DNA from: Episyrphus balteatus
Taxonomy: Eukaryota > Arthropoda > Insecta > Diptera > Syrphidae
Length of the DNA stretch: 64,000 nt
NCBI RefSeq assembly: GCF_945859705.1
Contig: NC_079134.1
Span: 161,917,718-161,981,717, forward strand
Direction of reading: 5' to 3'
Position 1 is the stretch's first letter. The number at the start of each line of letters is the position of its first letter. The translations under genes and the position numbers were made by a program. Below the pieces are notes generated by a model. That model ran no database searches and was not told where the DNA came from. It saw only the letters and a program-made list of their open reading frames with translations. Positions 47,468-60,800 of this stretch are shown piece after piece.

Positions 47468-47852
47468 CAAGTAACAATTTGGCTTGCATAAGGTCCATTT
47501 GTTTTTCGATTCGACAAGCTATAGTTTGTATAGGTTTAGTTTAAGGGCCTGGCTACACAGTGTTGTGGCCAATCAAGTTCCAATTCACATTTTCTAGGAA
47601 CAAACATCAAAAAGAGGAAAATCCTCACCCCTCTTGCCTACAACCTGACTGGTTAGGCGATTGAAAAATCACCGTGTAGCCCGGCACTAAGGCTTGATTA
47701 CGCAAGTCAACCATTTTGGAAAGAAAGGAGGTCTCCTTAAGACTACCTAGAATAAGTGTTTAGAGGAAGCCTTCCAAGTAACAATTTTGCTTGCATAAGG
47801 TCCAATTTGTTCGATTCGACAAGCTATAGTTTTGTATACGTTTAGTTTAAGG
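47468..47852. repeat. Duplicated 80-base block either side of a MITE
   Basis: 47468-47545 and 47772-47852 share caagtaacaattt, gcttgcataaggtcca, and cgacaagctatagttt; between them is a small element with GGGCCTGGCTACACAGTG-type inverted ends (47543-47689). Confidence 0.8.
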
Positions 47853-48234
47853 CTTACTTAGTATACAATTAAAAAATTCTCACGTCTTCTATATGTGTGA
47901 TCTAGCCTTAAGAGTATACAAAATGTTTTTAAAACCACTTTCTGCATCATTTCTTTCAGTTTTCAGCCCGAAAAACTAACAAAAATAATTTTAAAAATGT
48001 TCACTTTTGTACACTTTTACTTTTTAACTAAAGTCTATTATTTCATTATAACTACAACGGCCACTTTTTCCTAGCGCCTTGTGATTTTGGAAAAAAACTA
48101 CAATTTTTTTTTACTTCACTTCAAAAAGTAGTAGATTAGCTTTGTATTTTGTTCTTATAATGATCCGGGGAAGTTTTTTTTTTGTGACTCATTTCATTTG
48201 TATAAAATTCCTTTTATACTTCGAAGAGAAAATT

Positions 48235-48643
48235 TTTATTTTATTTTATTTTTATTTTATTTTATTTTATTTTATTTTATTTTATTTTATTTTATTTTAT
48301 TTTATTTTATTTTATTTTATTTTATTTTATTTTATTTTATTTTATTTTATTTTATTTTATTTTATTTTATTTTATTTTATTTTATATTATTTTATTTTAT
48401 TTTATTTTATTTTATTTTATTTTATTTTATTTTATTTTATTTTATTTTATTTTATTTTATTTTATTTTATTTTATTTTATTTTATTTTATTTTATTTTAT
48501 TATATTTTATTTTATTTTATTTTATTTTATTTTATATTATTTTATTTTATTTTATTTTATTTTATTTTATTTTATTTTATTTTATTTTATTTTATTTTAT
48601 TTTATTTTATTTTATTTTATTTTATTTTATTTTATTTTATTTA
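48235..48643 (+). repeat. (TTTTA)n microsatellite, about 80 copies
   Basis: Uninterrupted apart from 'tatat' variants near 48384, 48502 and 48533. It gives long Phe-Ile-Leu-Tyr open frames that are not genes. It ends 180 bases before the Eps-15 start codon. Confidence 0.97.
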
Positions 48644-48819
48644 TAAATATTTTTCAAAATTTGCTTAAAATAAAATCAATCTAGTGTGAACCAAGCCTTA
48701 ATATTCCATTTCCACATCATTCCCATATCGAAATGTCAACATATTTTTTTTTTCGTTATCCACTCGTCCAACAAATCGAGTGCACCTCACTTTTCAGTCG
48801 CAGTTGAAAAAATACAAAT

Positions 48820-48846
48820 ATGGCTTCGCTACCAAATCCAATTCAA
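48820..48846 (+). CDS. Eps-15: Eps-15 exon 1
   Basis: Nine codons (MASLPNPIQ), donor CAA|gtaaat, phase 0. An initiator-like TCAGTC at 48794-48799 lies only 21 bases upstream, which would make a very short leader. Confidence 0.88.
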
Positions 48847-51800
48847 GTAAATTTATTTTATTGATTTTCATCTAAAATATAACTTCAATTTTAAATAAAT
48901 TTAACATTAAATTATTCATTAAACAATTCTTTGTTTGTGTATTAATAAATTTTTACAATTCAATACGAATTAAGTGCATTTTATTGATGAAACAATTTTT
49001 TCTTCCATCCAAAAATTTGCTTTGTCGATTTTTTTTTTCTTCCCTTGGAAAGGGTGTCACCATCTGTCAAAAAGCAAAGAGACTTTTCTGTTTATCGATT
49101 TTGTGATAACGAAGAAAAATTATGAAAATGAAAAAAATATATAATTCTACTTCCTCCCACAAAAAAAAAGCAATGATCTCAAGGAAAATTGAATAACATC
49201 TTTTTTTTATAATTTTAGGTATCTGGCAAACACAATGCAATATTCGAGGCCTACTACAAACAGGTATGGGCAAAGGAATTTTTTGTTTTTTTTTTTTTTT
49301 GTTTTCTTAATTCGAGTTTAATTTGAACATTCTCAATTGTGTAGATTGACCCGAAGGGCACGGGTGCCATTGAAGCAATGACTGCTGCTAAGTTCTTGAA
49401 AAAATCTGGACTTAGCGATGTAGTTCTAAGTAGAATTTGGGATTTATCCGATCCCAATGGGAGGGGATTTCTGGATAAGCCTGGTTTCTTTGTTTCATTG
49501 AAATTGGTCTCATTGGCACAGGCTGGCCTGACAATCAACATGAGTAATATATTCGCAGAGACGGCAAATCCTCCAAAAGTTGTAAGTTTTAATTCTTATT
49601 TAATATCTAATTACTATTATTTTCATTGAAATCTTTCAAACAGTTAACTATATCCGGGGGTTTCTTTCAATTACTCATTTTATTATAAATAGGTATGCTA
49701 GGGAATAATAAAAAGTTTTTTGTATTAGACGACTAACAAACGGTTAGATCTATTTAAAGTCAGTCCTCGCATTAGTATCGGAAATAACTTCCATAAAATT
49801 TTTAAGTAAAACGTTTTGTCAAGACTATGTTCTAGATTAATTTTATCCAATTGGAATTCATTTTAACCAACAAACAAACTGTAATAAAATAAAGGACTCC
49901 GGGGAAATAAAAATTATTACGATGAATAGTTTAACTAGGGTATAATAGTTCTTCTGGAAAGGAGCCAACTCTTTGAAAAGGCCACAGTTGAATAAAAGAA
50001 TTGCAGAGGGATAAATTGCTTGGAGCCTTTTTTGTTCCAATTTGACTTGCAAATGATTTCCTTTGAGTTCCATTGAGAAATTTTGTTTTTTGTTAGTGGA
50101 CTTGGTAGTTCTCTTTCTCTACAATTTGATAACAAGGTTTGTCGAGACCTTAACTGAGTTAAACCACCTAATTCAGCTTGTTGACCTCTGGCCCTTGGTA
50201 AATATCCTGTTAGTGTGTAATGTTTTCTAGGCACATCAAACAATTGTGTCATATTTGCATATCATTCTTGTGAAAATAAATCAAGTTAGAAAAACCGGAA
50301 AAAGTTCAAACAAAGTACATAGAAATGCCAACTACGCTCGTATTTGATGAACCTAATTTTTGCATGATCAAGATATAACACAAAAAATCACACAATGTCG
50401 GTAATTTGTAATTAATATTCGAAACTCTACTACACTTTCAGTTCCAACGCTCATTTAAAATGAAACTCTGTTTGTAAGTTCTTTCGATAGAGCTAACCTT
50501 CTCGTCAGGTAGTTTGCCAACAATTCTACTTTAGCAATAAGTGTCAAAAGATGTAAGCATGTAAAACACGCACTCGTCCAAAGCTCCACTTAAACCCACT
50601 TAAGTTATATGGACATAATCCAACATAGAACTATTAAAATGTTACGTGTTATGTCCATTACATACACGCTCGTACTGTATTAATGCATATTAAGGGTGGA
50701 CAAAACCCTTCTCCTTTTTTTTTTTAGTCCAAATGAAATAGCATTCCCTAACATTCGTACTTCAGGGAATGCCCATCAGTTTACACATTTAAATGGATTT
50801 CTACACTGAATTTGACGTCTTCCTTTGATTTTTCGTTTCACCTGGTTTTGAATATTTTACGGGCTGGGATATTAATTAATATTGAAAATGATGCGAAGTA
50901 TAATAATCATTTTTAGAAAAAAAAAAAACAAAACCGACTTCCATGGATCAAAAATGGGTTTTATGGTTTTTAAAATAGTTCCTATGGCAAAAAGTGAACC
51001 ACACTGCAGCCACCAGCTATCAAATACAAAAAGAATTATCAAAATTGGTTCACTCAGTCCAAAGTTATGCGGTAACAAACATAAAAAAAAAAAAAATACA
51101 GTCGAATTGAATACCTCCTTCTTTTTGGAAGTCGGTAAAAATAGTTCTTCAACCCACAATACACCTTAGCAATACAAGACCAAAATATTCGGCCCTAGCG
51201 AGGTAATCCGTCGGAGCGGAAATTCTCCGATGTCATACGAAATATGCTTCGAGGTATGCTTCCGACAGGTAAAAACTGTCCGATTCGGATGAAATCGGAA
51301 AAAATCCGCTCCGACGGATTACATCGCTAGGGTCGATTATCGATTTATTGATATAGTGATAAACATTATCAAAATTGATACCGGTCTTCTATTTACTGCA
51401 ACACTTTCTTAGATTTAGAACTCCTTGACGTTATCTCAGATATAAGGTGAATATTGAAATTCATTGCGGTTCGTTTTAAAGATATTGCATACTTTTTTCA
51501 AACTTTTGACTGACTATTTTTAGTGTTCTACTATTGTCAATCACAAAAAACAGTTAGTCGATCTAACAACGGGTTCTTAGTCCTCTAGAAATCAACTGCT
51601 CCCTATAGGGAAATTTCCTCGGCCAGAAATACAACTCATCCCTTCTGTTCTATCTTATATCGCAGAGAATAATATCGTTTCGAGAAATTTACAGAATACT
51701 TGCTTTAAAACACTATTTTGCTTTGGGGTTGTTAGTTACGACAATCTCTACCTCACTTCAATATAACAATGCGTATGGGAGTTTTTCCGCGGAAGTAAGT

Positions 51801-54800
51801 TCTGCGATCGCATAGCTCTAAGTTATAGAATTAAAAGTCGTCGAAAGCTTTTCCGCTATGTCAATGCTTTCTCTAGAGAGGGAAAATATACATTTTTAAT
51901 ACTTTTCTGCCTGCATATTTTTTTAGGGTGACCTTCCCAAGATTGTACCACAGAGGATTCAGCCAGTTCCAGCAGCCAATACTGATTGGTCAATGAAAGT
52001 TATCGATCGTTTGAAATATGAACAACTCTTTGAATCATTGAATCCCGTCAATGGTTTTCTCGCAGGAAATAAAGTCAAAGGCGTTCTAATGGATTCTAAA
52101 CTACCAATGGAAACTTTGGGTAAAATTTGGGACTTGGCTGATCAGGATAAAGATGGAAACCTAGATAAGCACGAATTCATAGTTGCCATGCATCTAGTCT
52201 ATCAGGCATTGGAAAAACGTGCCGTACCCAATGTACTGCCACCAGAACTGCAAATGCGAAAACCCGGAGCTCCACCACCAATACCAGCTCAGCCAGTTAA
52301 ACCACCTCCACCAGCTGTAGCTGCAATGCCTCGCGCTCCAAGTGGTGAAGGATTTGGCGATGGTGGATTTGTTGCAAACTTTCCAACTGACATAGCACCG
52401 CCACCAGTGCCACCACTACCGGTCGCTGTACCACCAATGCAACGTGTTCCACCACCAATCATCCCAATGCAACCACTCATCTCAACTGATCCTCTGATTC
52501 CAATTGGCGCTCCAGCACCAATTGCTGCAGCTTCCGATTGGGTTGTAGTACCATCTGAGCTAAAGAGATTCGAGATTATCTTCCGTGATTCGGACAAAGA
52601 TCGAGATGGATTAGTTTCTGGTTTGGAAGTGAAGAATGTATTTTTGCAATCAGGAGTTCCACAAAATTGTCTTGCTCATATTTGGTATGTTTTTTTTTAA
52701 TTTTCTTCTTTGTTTTAAACTTATTTTCATGTCTTTTTGTGTATTCCATGTTTGTAGGGCTCTTTGTGATACCAATCAATCGGGAAAACTTACTCTTGAG
52801 CAATTTGCTTTAGCCATGTGGATGGTTGAGCGCAAGCAGAAAGGAATTGAACCACCACAAGTACTGACAGCCAACATGGTGCCACCTTCAATGCGTGGAA
52901 TTGTTCAAGGTGTTGACATTACTCCACAGGTTTGTTATCATCTTAAAAGAGAGTAAATTATTTGTATTATTACTCGTCTTTTTGTTCTCTTTTTCAGGAA
53001 CCGAAACCAACATATTCTAATCCAGAATTGGAAATGATTTCGAAGGAAATCGAAGAACTCGCTAAAGAAAGACGAGCTCTTGAAACTGAGATTGCCCAAA
53101 AAGAAGCCGATATTCGTATCAAATCTGGAGAAGTTCGTAGCTTACAGGTTTGATTGAATTTTACTTAATTATTTTTGGGTAAAGTATAATTTTTTCCATT
53201 TTGTAGAGCGAACTTGATACTCTTACAGCAACTTTGAAGCAATTGGAAAATCAAAGAGGTGAAGCTCAAAAGCGTTTGGATGATCTTAAAGCTCAGGTAA
53301 ACAACGTTCAATAAATGACTATCTAGCTTTTTTGGTATTCAGTTTTTTTTTTCTCTTTTGGATTAATGCTTTTGGGTTTTATATATTTTTTTTAGGAAAA
53401 GCTTCTTTTAAATCAAGAAGCTAAGTTAAGAATTAAGACAATCCATTACAATTAGAGAATTTTTGTAAATATAAATCATTTTTGAATTGGTCTTGCTTTT
53501 ATCTATGCGCTTAGTTATAAGTAAAATAATCCGCAAAGCATTTTTATTTCAAAGATATTTAATTCTCTCGAAGTCCTTATTGTTAATCTGGTCAGTTATC
53601 TGTAAAAGACTTTTTCTTGGGAATGTGCAGAGTACAGCGCATATGCAAAATTTTAAGTTAACAGCCAAAAAATGCGTTTTTAAATTAAACAACTTCGCCG
53701 TGATCACCAGACCTTTACATGGTTGAAATATTTTTTAATATTGTAGCCTCTCTGGTTGCCAATACGACTAGAACCGTTAACCCACATTCCTGCAAAATAC
53801 TTACATTTTGACTTTTGACACTGTCAGATCCAAGTTAAGCAGGTCTAGAGTTCTCGATATTAAAGCCATTTGGTTCTATCCAGCCAAAGTATAAGACATT
53901 TAAACAGTAGTGTAGACTGCACTAAAACTTCTTGTTTATTAGAAGCGTGACGCGTTCGAAGTGCCTCAGTCAACAGCGAAGTTTTATACCTGAACGACTG
54001 ACGGATTAATATTAGTTTCTACTAAGTTTTATCAACTTTCCTTTAAAACCAACGATTTTCGTTAAAGATTCTAAAATCTTTCGGGAAGATGGAAACTGCA
54101 TCATGTTAAAAATTATTGTTTTTCTTTCTTAATCAAATGAAAATATTGTTGAGTAGGTACTTTGTGGCGCTTTGGAAAATAATTAATTACTTAAGATGGA
54201 GCTCACACTGCGGGATGGATCTCGGCCTCAACCAACAATCTTATCCAGCCAGATCGGTCCCTAGGTAGCTGTCTTCAGTTACGCACACAAATTGGTTGAG
54301 GTTATCCTCCAATTGAGCGAGCTACCTAAGATGAGGTTTTCCTCTTCCACGTTGCCCATCGGGGTTGGACACGCCTGCGTGCTGGTGCGTCGGTATTCAT
54401 ACGCTCCACATAACCGAACCATCTTATCCGCTGGATTTTCAGCTTTCTGACCATATAGATATCGCTTTTGGTGGGTCAAATACTCGATTTTTTTGTATTT
54501 TATTCTCCGAAAAATCAATTGCTAGACAACTCTAGAATAAACTCATCAAATATGAGCTCTTAATATTAATTGGAAGATCCTCCGCTTCCCAGTTTTCCAT
54601 TTTTACATCAATCTTCTACTAAAAATAATTTTTTTTTATTAATCGACTTTTTTAGAAATTTCTTTACAATTGTACGCTCTACCAAATAAACCCTACATCT
54701 TTTTCCGTTTATCCAACCGGTTAAAAAATATTTGAGGTCGAGGGTTTGAAAAAATCTTTAAAAATTCGTTTTTTGTTCTTAATTTTGTAACAAATTGAAA

Positions 54801-57800
54801 AATTTTAATAATCAAACAGGCAAGACATATTCTTGTAGGAAACAAATTGTTCCACAAAAAAGTTCTTATAAACTTTTTTTATTAATCTAACCATTTGAAA
54901 GATATTCGGGGTCAAAGTTAAAAAAAAATATAAAAACAAAAACAAAATTTTAAAAAAATTTCTAATTCACTGAAAAGTCATTGTTAACAAATTAGCAAGA
55001 TGTATTCTTGTAGGGGCTTAAACGTTCTACAAAAAAGTCTTTCGCATTAAATTGATTGCTTTAACCGTTTAGAAGATATTCGTATCCAAACCCTAATGCC
55101 CACTGATTTTAATAGTTTTCTTATGACATGAAACTCTCGATTTGAAAATCGAATGTTGAAACGTCAACTTGTAGTGAATTAAAACAAAATTCGAAATTTG
55201 AAGATAAATATCCTCATGTTATGTTCAACTTCGAGTGAACAAAATGGCCTTTAACTCCTTTCCTAGGATTGGGTATATAGTTGAGGAGGGGATACCACTT
55301 TTATGTAAAATTAGAAATTAAATCTAAATTATTCGTAGATTTTTTAATAACCATTATTATTTTCTTTTTATATAACACTTTTAATTTTTAATTTAATTTT
55401 ATTTTTTTTTTCGGTTTTGGTTTATTTTCTTTTAAATTTTAATTTGGTATTCAATCCAAACATTGCCCGATGTACATAATCATTAAAAAAAAAAACTAAA
55501 AAAAACAGGAATCAGAATATGAAGAAGCCATTACTAGTGTTAATTTAGAAATATCCGAAGTACATAATCAGGTTTGTTGGCTTGAATTTCCCTTTTTTTT
55601 TTTGTTTCTTTGTGTTGTTTTGTTTATTTGTTTGTATTATGTTGGTTTATGTTCTTTATTCTTTTTGTTTTAGTATTTCGTAGTCGTAAAACAACAAATT
55701 TCGCTTTTACATAATACTATGTCTATTTCTGTTTAATTTAAATAAAATATTTTATTTCATACAATATCCTTGTTAACTCTCTCTTCATTTAGGTCAATAA
55801 AGTTCGTGAACAATGCTCGAAACAAGAAGAAACAATCAACGAACAAGAAGGCGAATTGAACTCGAAACGTTCTGAATTGCAAAAACTCAAAGATGAAGAA
55901 GCTTCCCTTGAAAAAGATTATGAAGAAAATCGCAAAGAATTGGATAATCTATCGAGAAATCTACAAGATACTCAACTTCAAATTAGTCAAGTAGGTTTTT
56001 AAGGGTTCTACTAAAACTTTCATTGTAAACATTGAACCATTTTTTTTTTTAAGGTTCGTTCAATGGTTACCCAACTATTAGAATCCCAACGTGAAATGAC
56101 CGATGCCCTGATTATGTGCAAGGCAGCCATTGAAGCAAATCAAACTGAATTAGTTACTGAATATCAATTAAAGATCGAAGGAGATCTTACAGAAGCAAAA
56201 CAAGTTTTGGAAAAGAAAATCACCCATGAACCCAAAGCCGATGATCCATTCCAAGAGAAGACCAATGGATTTGGAAAGACAGATGGATTTTCCGCGAATG
56301 GGTTTGCTGCAGATCCATTTACATCTAGCACAAATGGCACCAGAGCCACTGGTGGCTTTGATGATAGCAGCTTCAATGCTGGTGGATTTGATGATTCATT
56401 TAGTAGCTCTGGATTTGGGGCAGCTAAACAAAGAGATCCATTTGGAGCTGCTGGCGCTGCTGATCCATTTGGTGATAAAAAATCAACTGCTGTTACACCT
56501 GAGGTAAGATAAATAGGAATATATTTTAAAATGGACGAATAAATTGTTAACTTTTAAACTTTTAGCCTGGAAAAGATGACTTTGGAAGTGATCCATTTGC
56601 TGCCCTACATGCACCAACCGGTCAAGGACAAGTACTCAGTCCAAATGCCCAGCGTTCTGGTCCACCGCCAAGGCCAGAATCCCCAAGTCCTGCATTACCA
56701 CCAAAGAAATCCAAGCAACCGCCACCAAGACCAGCACCACCACGTCCTGTTACAGTAATATTTTCAATCTTTAATTTAAATATGTGGAAAAATGACTAAT
56801 TGTTTATCAATTTAGGGTCCTCCACGTCCATCTCAACCAGCTGGTGATGCCTTCGGACCACCATCGGGCGGCGGTGGTGGTTTCGCTGATTTTGCTGATT
56901 TCGACAATAAGGTTGGTACAAGACGCATGCCTTTTAATAACAATCAGTGGTGGTAGTTTCTTCTTTTGAGCCTAATAACAAAAAATACTGCGCCCCCAAG
57001 AGGAGGATGCTTTCCACCCTTAGTTGCATGTATTAATTAGATTTAGTTTTTCGATTAAAAAAAGAAAAAAAGCGCTGCTACTAACAAAATAAATATTTTA
57101 CTCGAAAGTCTGTAAATTTACACGCCAATTTTAAGTGTTTATTTTTTGTTATTTTGTTTTGGTCTCCTTTTAAGTTCTTCGTTTGTTTATTTTTTTATTC
57201 GATTTGCATCCACATTGGTTATTCTTTTGTTGTTATTTATTTGTTACAAAAAAAAAAGTTGTATAAACCATAAATCAATGAAAAACAAAAAAATAAATAA
57301 ACAAACATTTGTCTCCGCTTGACTAACAAATGGCTTACGTTTCAAATTCTATTTTCAGTGAACATCATCTCCACTCTCTTTTTAAATTAAATGTATATCT
57401 AACATTCCACCCTTAAATATTAATAAACAAAAAAAAAAAAGAAAAAAAAAATAAGATAAACATTTATTCACAAAAAAACACAAACACACACAGACACAAT
57501 TTAACCTGTACCTAACTCTTAAGTGTTCATATTTTATTGTTTAACAAAATATATATATATATAAATTAATATATTCATTATTATAAATTATTATTGAGTA
57601 GTTAAATTACAAAAAGAAAAATTCATAAAATTAACACAAAATATTCCCCAAACAACACTTTGAAATCCCATTACATGACAACATATAAACATTATATAAA
57701 TTAATCAATTTTAAATATTTGAACCTTTATTTCAACAAAAATTAATAGTATAAATGGTGGTAGTAATAAACGCGTTATAGAACAATTAAAAAAAAAAAGT

Positions 57801-60800
57801 AATAATAATATTTCAAAAAAAAAATGCATATTCGTTGTTTAGTTGTAACATTGTTTCAAATTATACGTATAATCTTCCTGCGAATCATTAAAACAAAAAC
57901 AAAAATCAGACAAATAAATAGTAACAATTCGAATAAAATATATAAAAATTATCTCATTTTAAGAGCTTGACGCTTTTAATGTGTATTGAACCAAAAAAAA
58001 AACAAAAGAAATAAAAAAAATATCATTTTAATTAAAAGAAAATTTAATAAACTAAAAAATCGACTTTTAGTAGAATTCATTTTTTATTTAGTAATTATTT
58101 TATTATTTAATAATTTTCAATACATCTGCTGGTGTTATGTTAAAACTGCGTCTCTAACAATGATTTTGAGGGTTCACAAAAGTAAAATATTAACCGATAT
58201 TTAAAAATAAATCAGTTAGATAAATTGGTCAAGCGGTAAAATGTGAACAAAAAATTACAATTTAAGCCAACTGTGCAACTCACTAATATCTAAGTATAAT
58301 AATTCTTTAGAATAAAAATTTAAAACAAGGACCTATTTCTTCATCAGCCATTATATACCTTGCAGCTTTTCAATTTTACACGAGTTCTTTTTTTGTAAGC
58401 TGCAAAGTTTTGTACTTTATACTTAAATTTGTGCAAATGTTTATAATATTCAGACCTATTTGATACTCTTAAATAAGAGGTGTTTAAACGGTAGTTAAAA
58501 TTAAATTAAAACAAATAGTTTTTTCTTGGACATTTCTAAAAATACGAAAACAACTTTTTGTCATCGAAAGATAAAGGTTTTTCAATGCCAATTTGAATTA
58601 ATTGAGCGGAATAGGGCTCATATATCAATCAACCATTATTAATTACTTTAAAAACGGTCACAGTTATTTATTTTGAGACTGGGAATAATTTTTCAGCAAT
58701 TGAACCTTTTGAATTAACAATGTCTAATATGGAATTTATTCTTCAACGTCCAATCATTTGAGAAGTTTAAGAACAATAAAAAAATATAAAGGGTTAGCTG
58801 AATTGCATCCTTACTTAAGCAGCTTTTTCTTTTTATCATGACTCATCAGCTTCAAATTTCCTCGTCCTCTAGACTGATTTTATAGAATATTTTTTACTTT
58901 ACAACTTGCTTGCTCTCTTTTTACGGAAAAATTGAAGAAATAAAAATGTAAAGTGGTGTTTATGAAACACATCATTCCTTCTTTTATTTAACAATTTATT
59001 ATTATTTTTTTGTTTTTGTTTAAAAAACTACAATATGCCCAATCCGACTAGCATTTTCTTAATTTAAATAAATAATAAAAATGCATCCCACTTCATTTTC
59101 GGTTCACGTGATCACTCGTGAGAATGAACGTGTATCAGTAACGGTGCCGAAAATCACAATGAAACAACTTACCAAGTGTCTTTAGAACCAGATTCCGAAT
59201 AGTTATCGGTAATAGATAAAATACATATATGCAATCAATTTATTCTGGGAGATACTTCACGAACCACCAACGTAAAGTATCTTCCAGTATAATTCCACAA
59301 AATGGAGTTTGTTTTTGCAATTTTAACAATAATTTTCAGATTTAACAATAAAAAAAAATTATCTAGTAGCTTATACTACAATGAGGTCGGTTTCACATTA
59401 ATCGAACAGTTAGATTTGTTAGTTAAAACGTTAAAAACTCAAAATGTGCTATTTTGAGAAAATGGAAGCTCAGTATATGTACATACATGCTCCGGGTGAA
59501 AAAGACGTCTTCAAAAACAACTACACAACAAACAAAAAAATTAATTCAACATGATGTTTACTAACTTTAAAAACCTAAATTATTTCAGACATGTCGTTAT
59601 CTGTAAATACAAATGTTTGCAGGTTTTTTTTCTCTTTTTTTTTAATGTTATAATGTTTGACTTACGGCAATTACGAATGTAACATAATTAAGAATTGAAC
59701 AATTTAAAACGTTTCGATTGGCTTCTCTCATGGAAATCTACTTTAATTTTTTTTTATTTTGTTTAGAACTCAATTTATTTATTTATCTTTTAATGTTTTT
59801 ATTTTTTTAATATTATGGAATTTAAATGCCATTCACGCTGACTAACACATAAGTGGTATCTAAACCGAATAGTTTTTTATCATAGCGAATTCCTGGATTC
59901 GAGTTCATATTCGACAAATTATGATGCTTGTTTGCCTTCCGCTTAGGTTGAAGTGGGCTTGATCTGGCATAAAATAGAGAGATAAATTTGCTCTAGAAAA
60001 TCTTGGAGTTGTATGTATGGCCGATTCGGATGCCAGAGTTATTTTTCCATTATTGGCCAAAGAGTTTACTAACCTCTTTATGTATTTAAGCTTGAAGGTT
60101 GCTCCTTTTTGAATTATAAAAAAACACAAGATTGAAAAAAAAAACGTAAGCGCTTTCAATATCGTATAAGAATATTTTTAAGATAGTCGCATGAGTGTAA
60201 AATCGATCATGAAAAAAAGGAAAATACGAAACTATGCCGGCACACGGGATTTAAATAGATAAGCCATTGATCAATTTAAATTTGAAAAAAAAAAAAAAAT
60301 AATAAATAAACAAAATAAAAGACTTGAGTCGTATTGCTTTGGATTTCTTATATGCACATAATGAAACGGTTTGTGAAAAGTAATCAACACGAGATATTTT
60401 ACTTCACATCTCATAAATGAAAAAAAAACTTTATCTAAGTTATTTCCATGTATTACACAAATCACAAAACACTCAGTTACTTAATGCTCTAACTGTACTA
60501 CTTCAAAAACAATTAACAAATTAGTATTGTTGATATAAACACTGGTTCTTTCCACCATAACCATGTCCATTCATCTTTTTTGTTTTTGTTTAATTGTTAC
60601 TATTTATTTTTCCCTGCCTTGTAATTTGTATGTATTATTTTTTGTTTCTTTAATTTGCTTTCACATTTGTATAATTTGTTTTGTTTGTTTTTAATATAAT
60701 TTATTTATTTTTTTATTTATTTTTACTTTTGTCACACTTTAGCAACCCTCAATCCCTCCACCACAACCACCAATTACAGTAAATATTTCTTCTACTACTT

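Larger units (their letters stand above)
49582..51926. other. Eps-15 intron 3
   Basis: Holds a complete family B element and a 146-base MITE; the rest shows nothing recognised. Confidence 0.5.
53456..55508. other. Eps-15 intron 7, transposon remnants
   Basis: Holds a reverse transcriptase remnant (54190-54500) and a degenerate tandem repeat (54640-55095). No gene. Confidence 0.5.

Noticed and set aside
48142..48684. Long open frames of Phe-Ile-Leu-Tyr repeats
   Set aside because: They are the translation of a (TTTTA)n microsatellite in two frames, with no splice or start context.
52289..52597. Gly-rich minus-strand open frame
   Set aside because: Complement of the Pro-rich spacer of Eps-15 exon 4.
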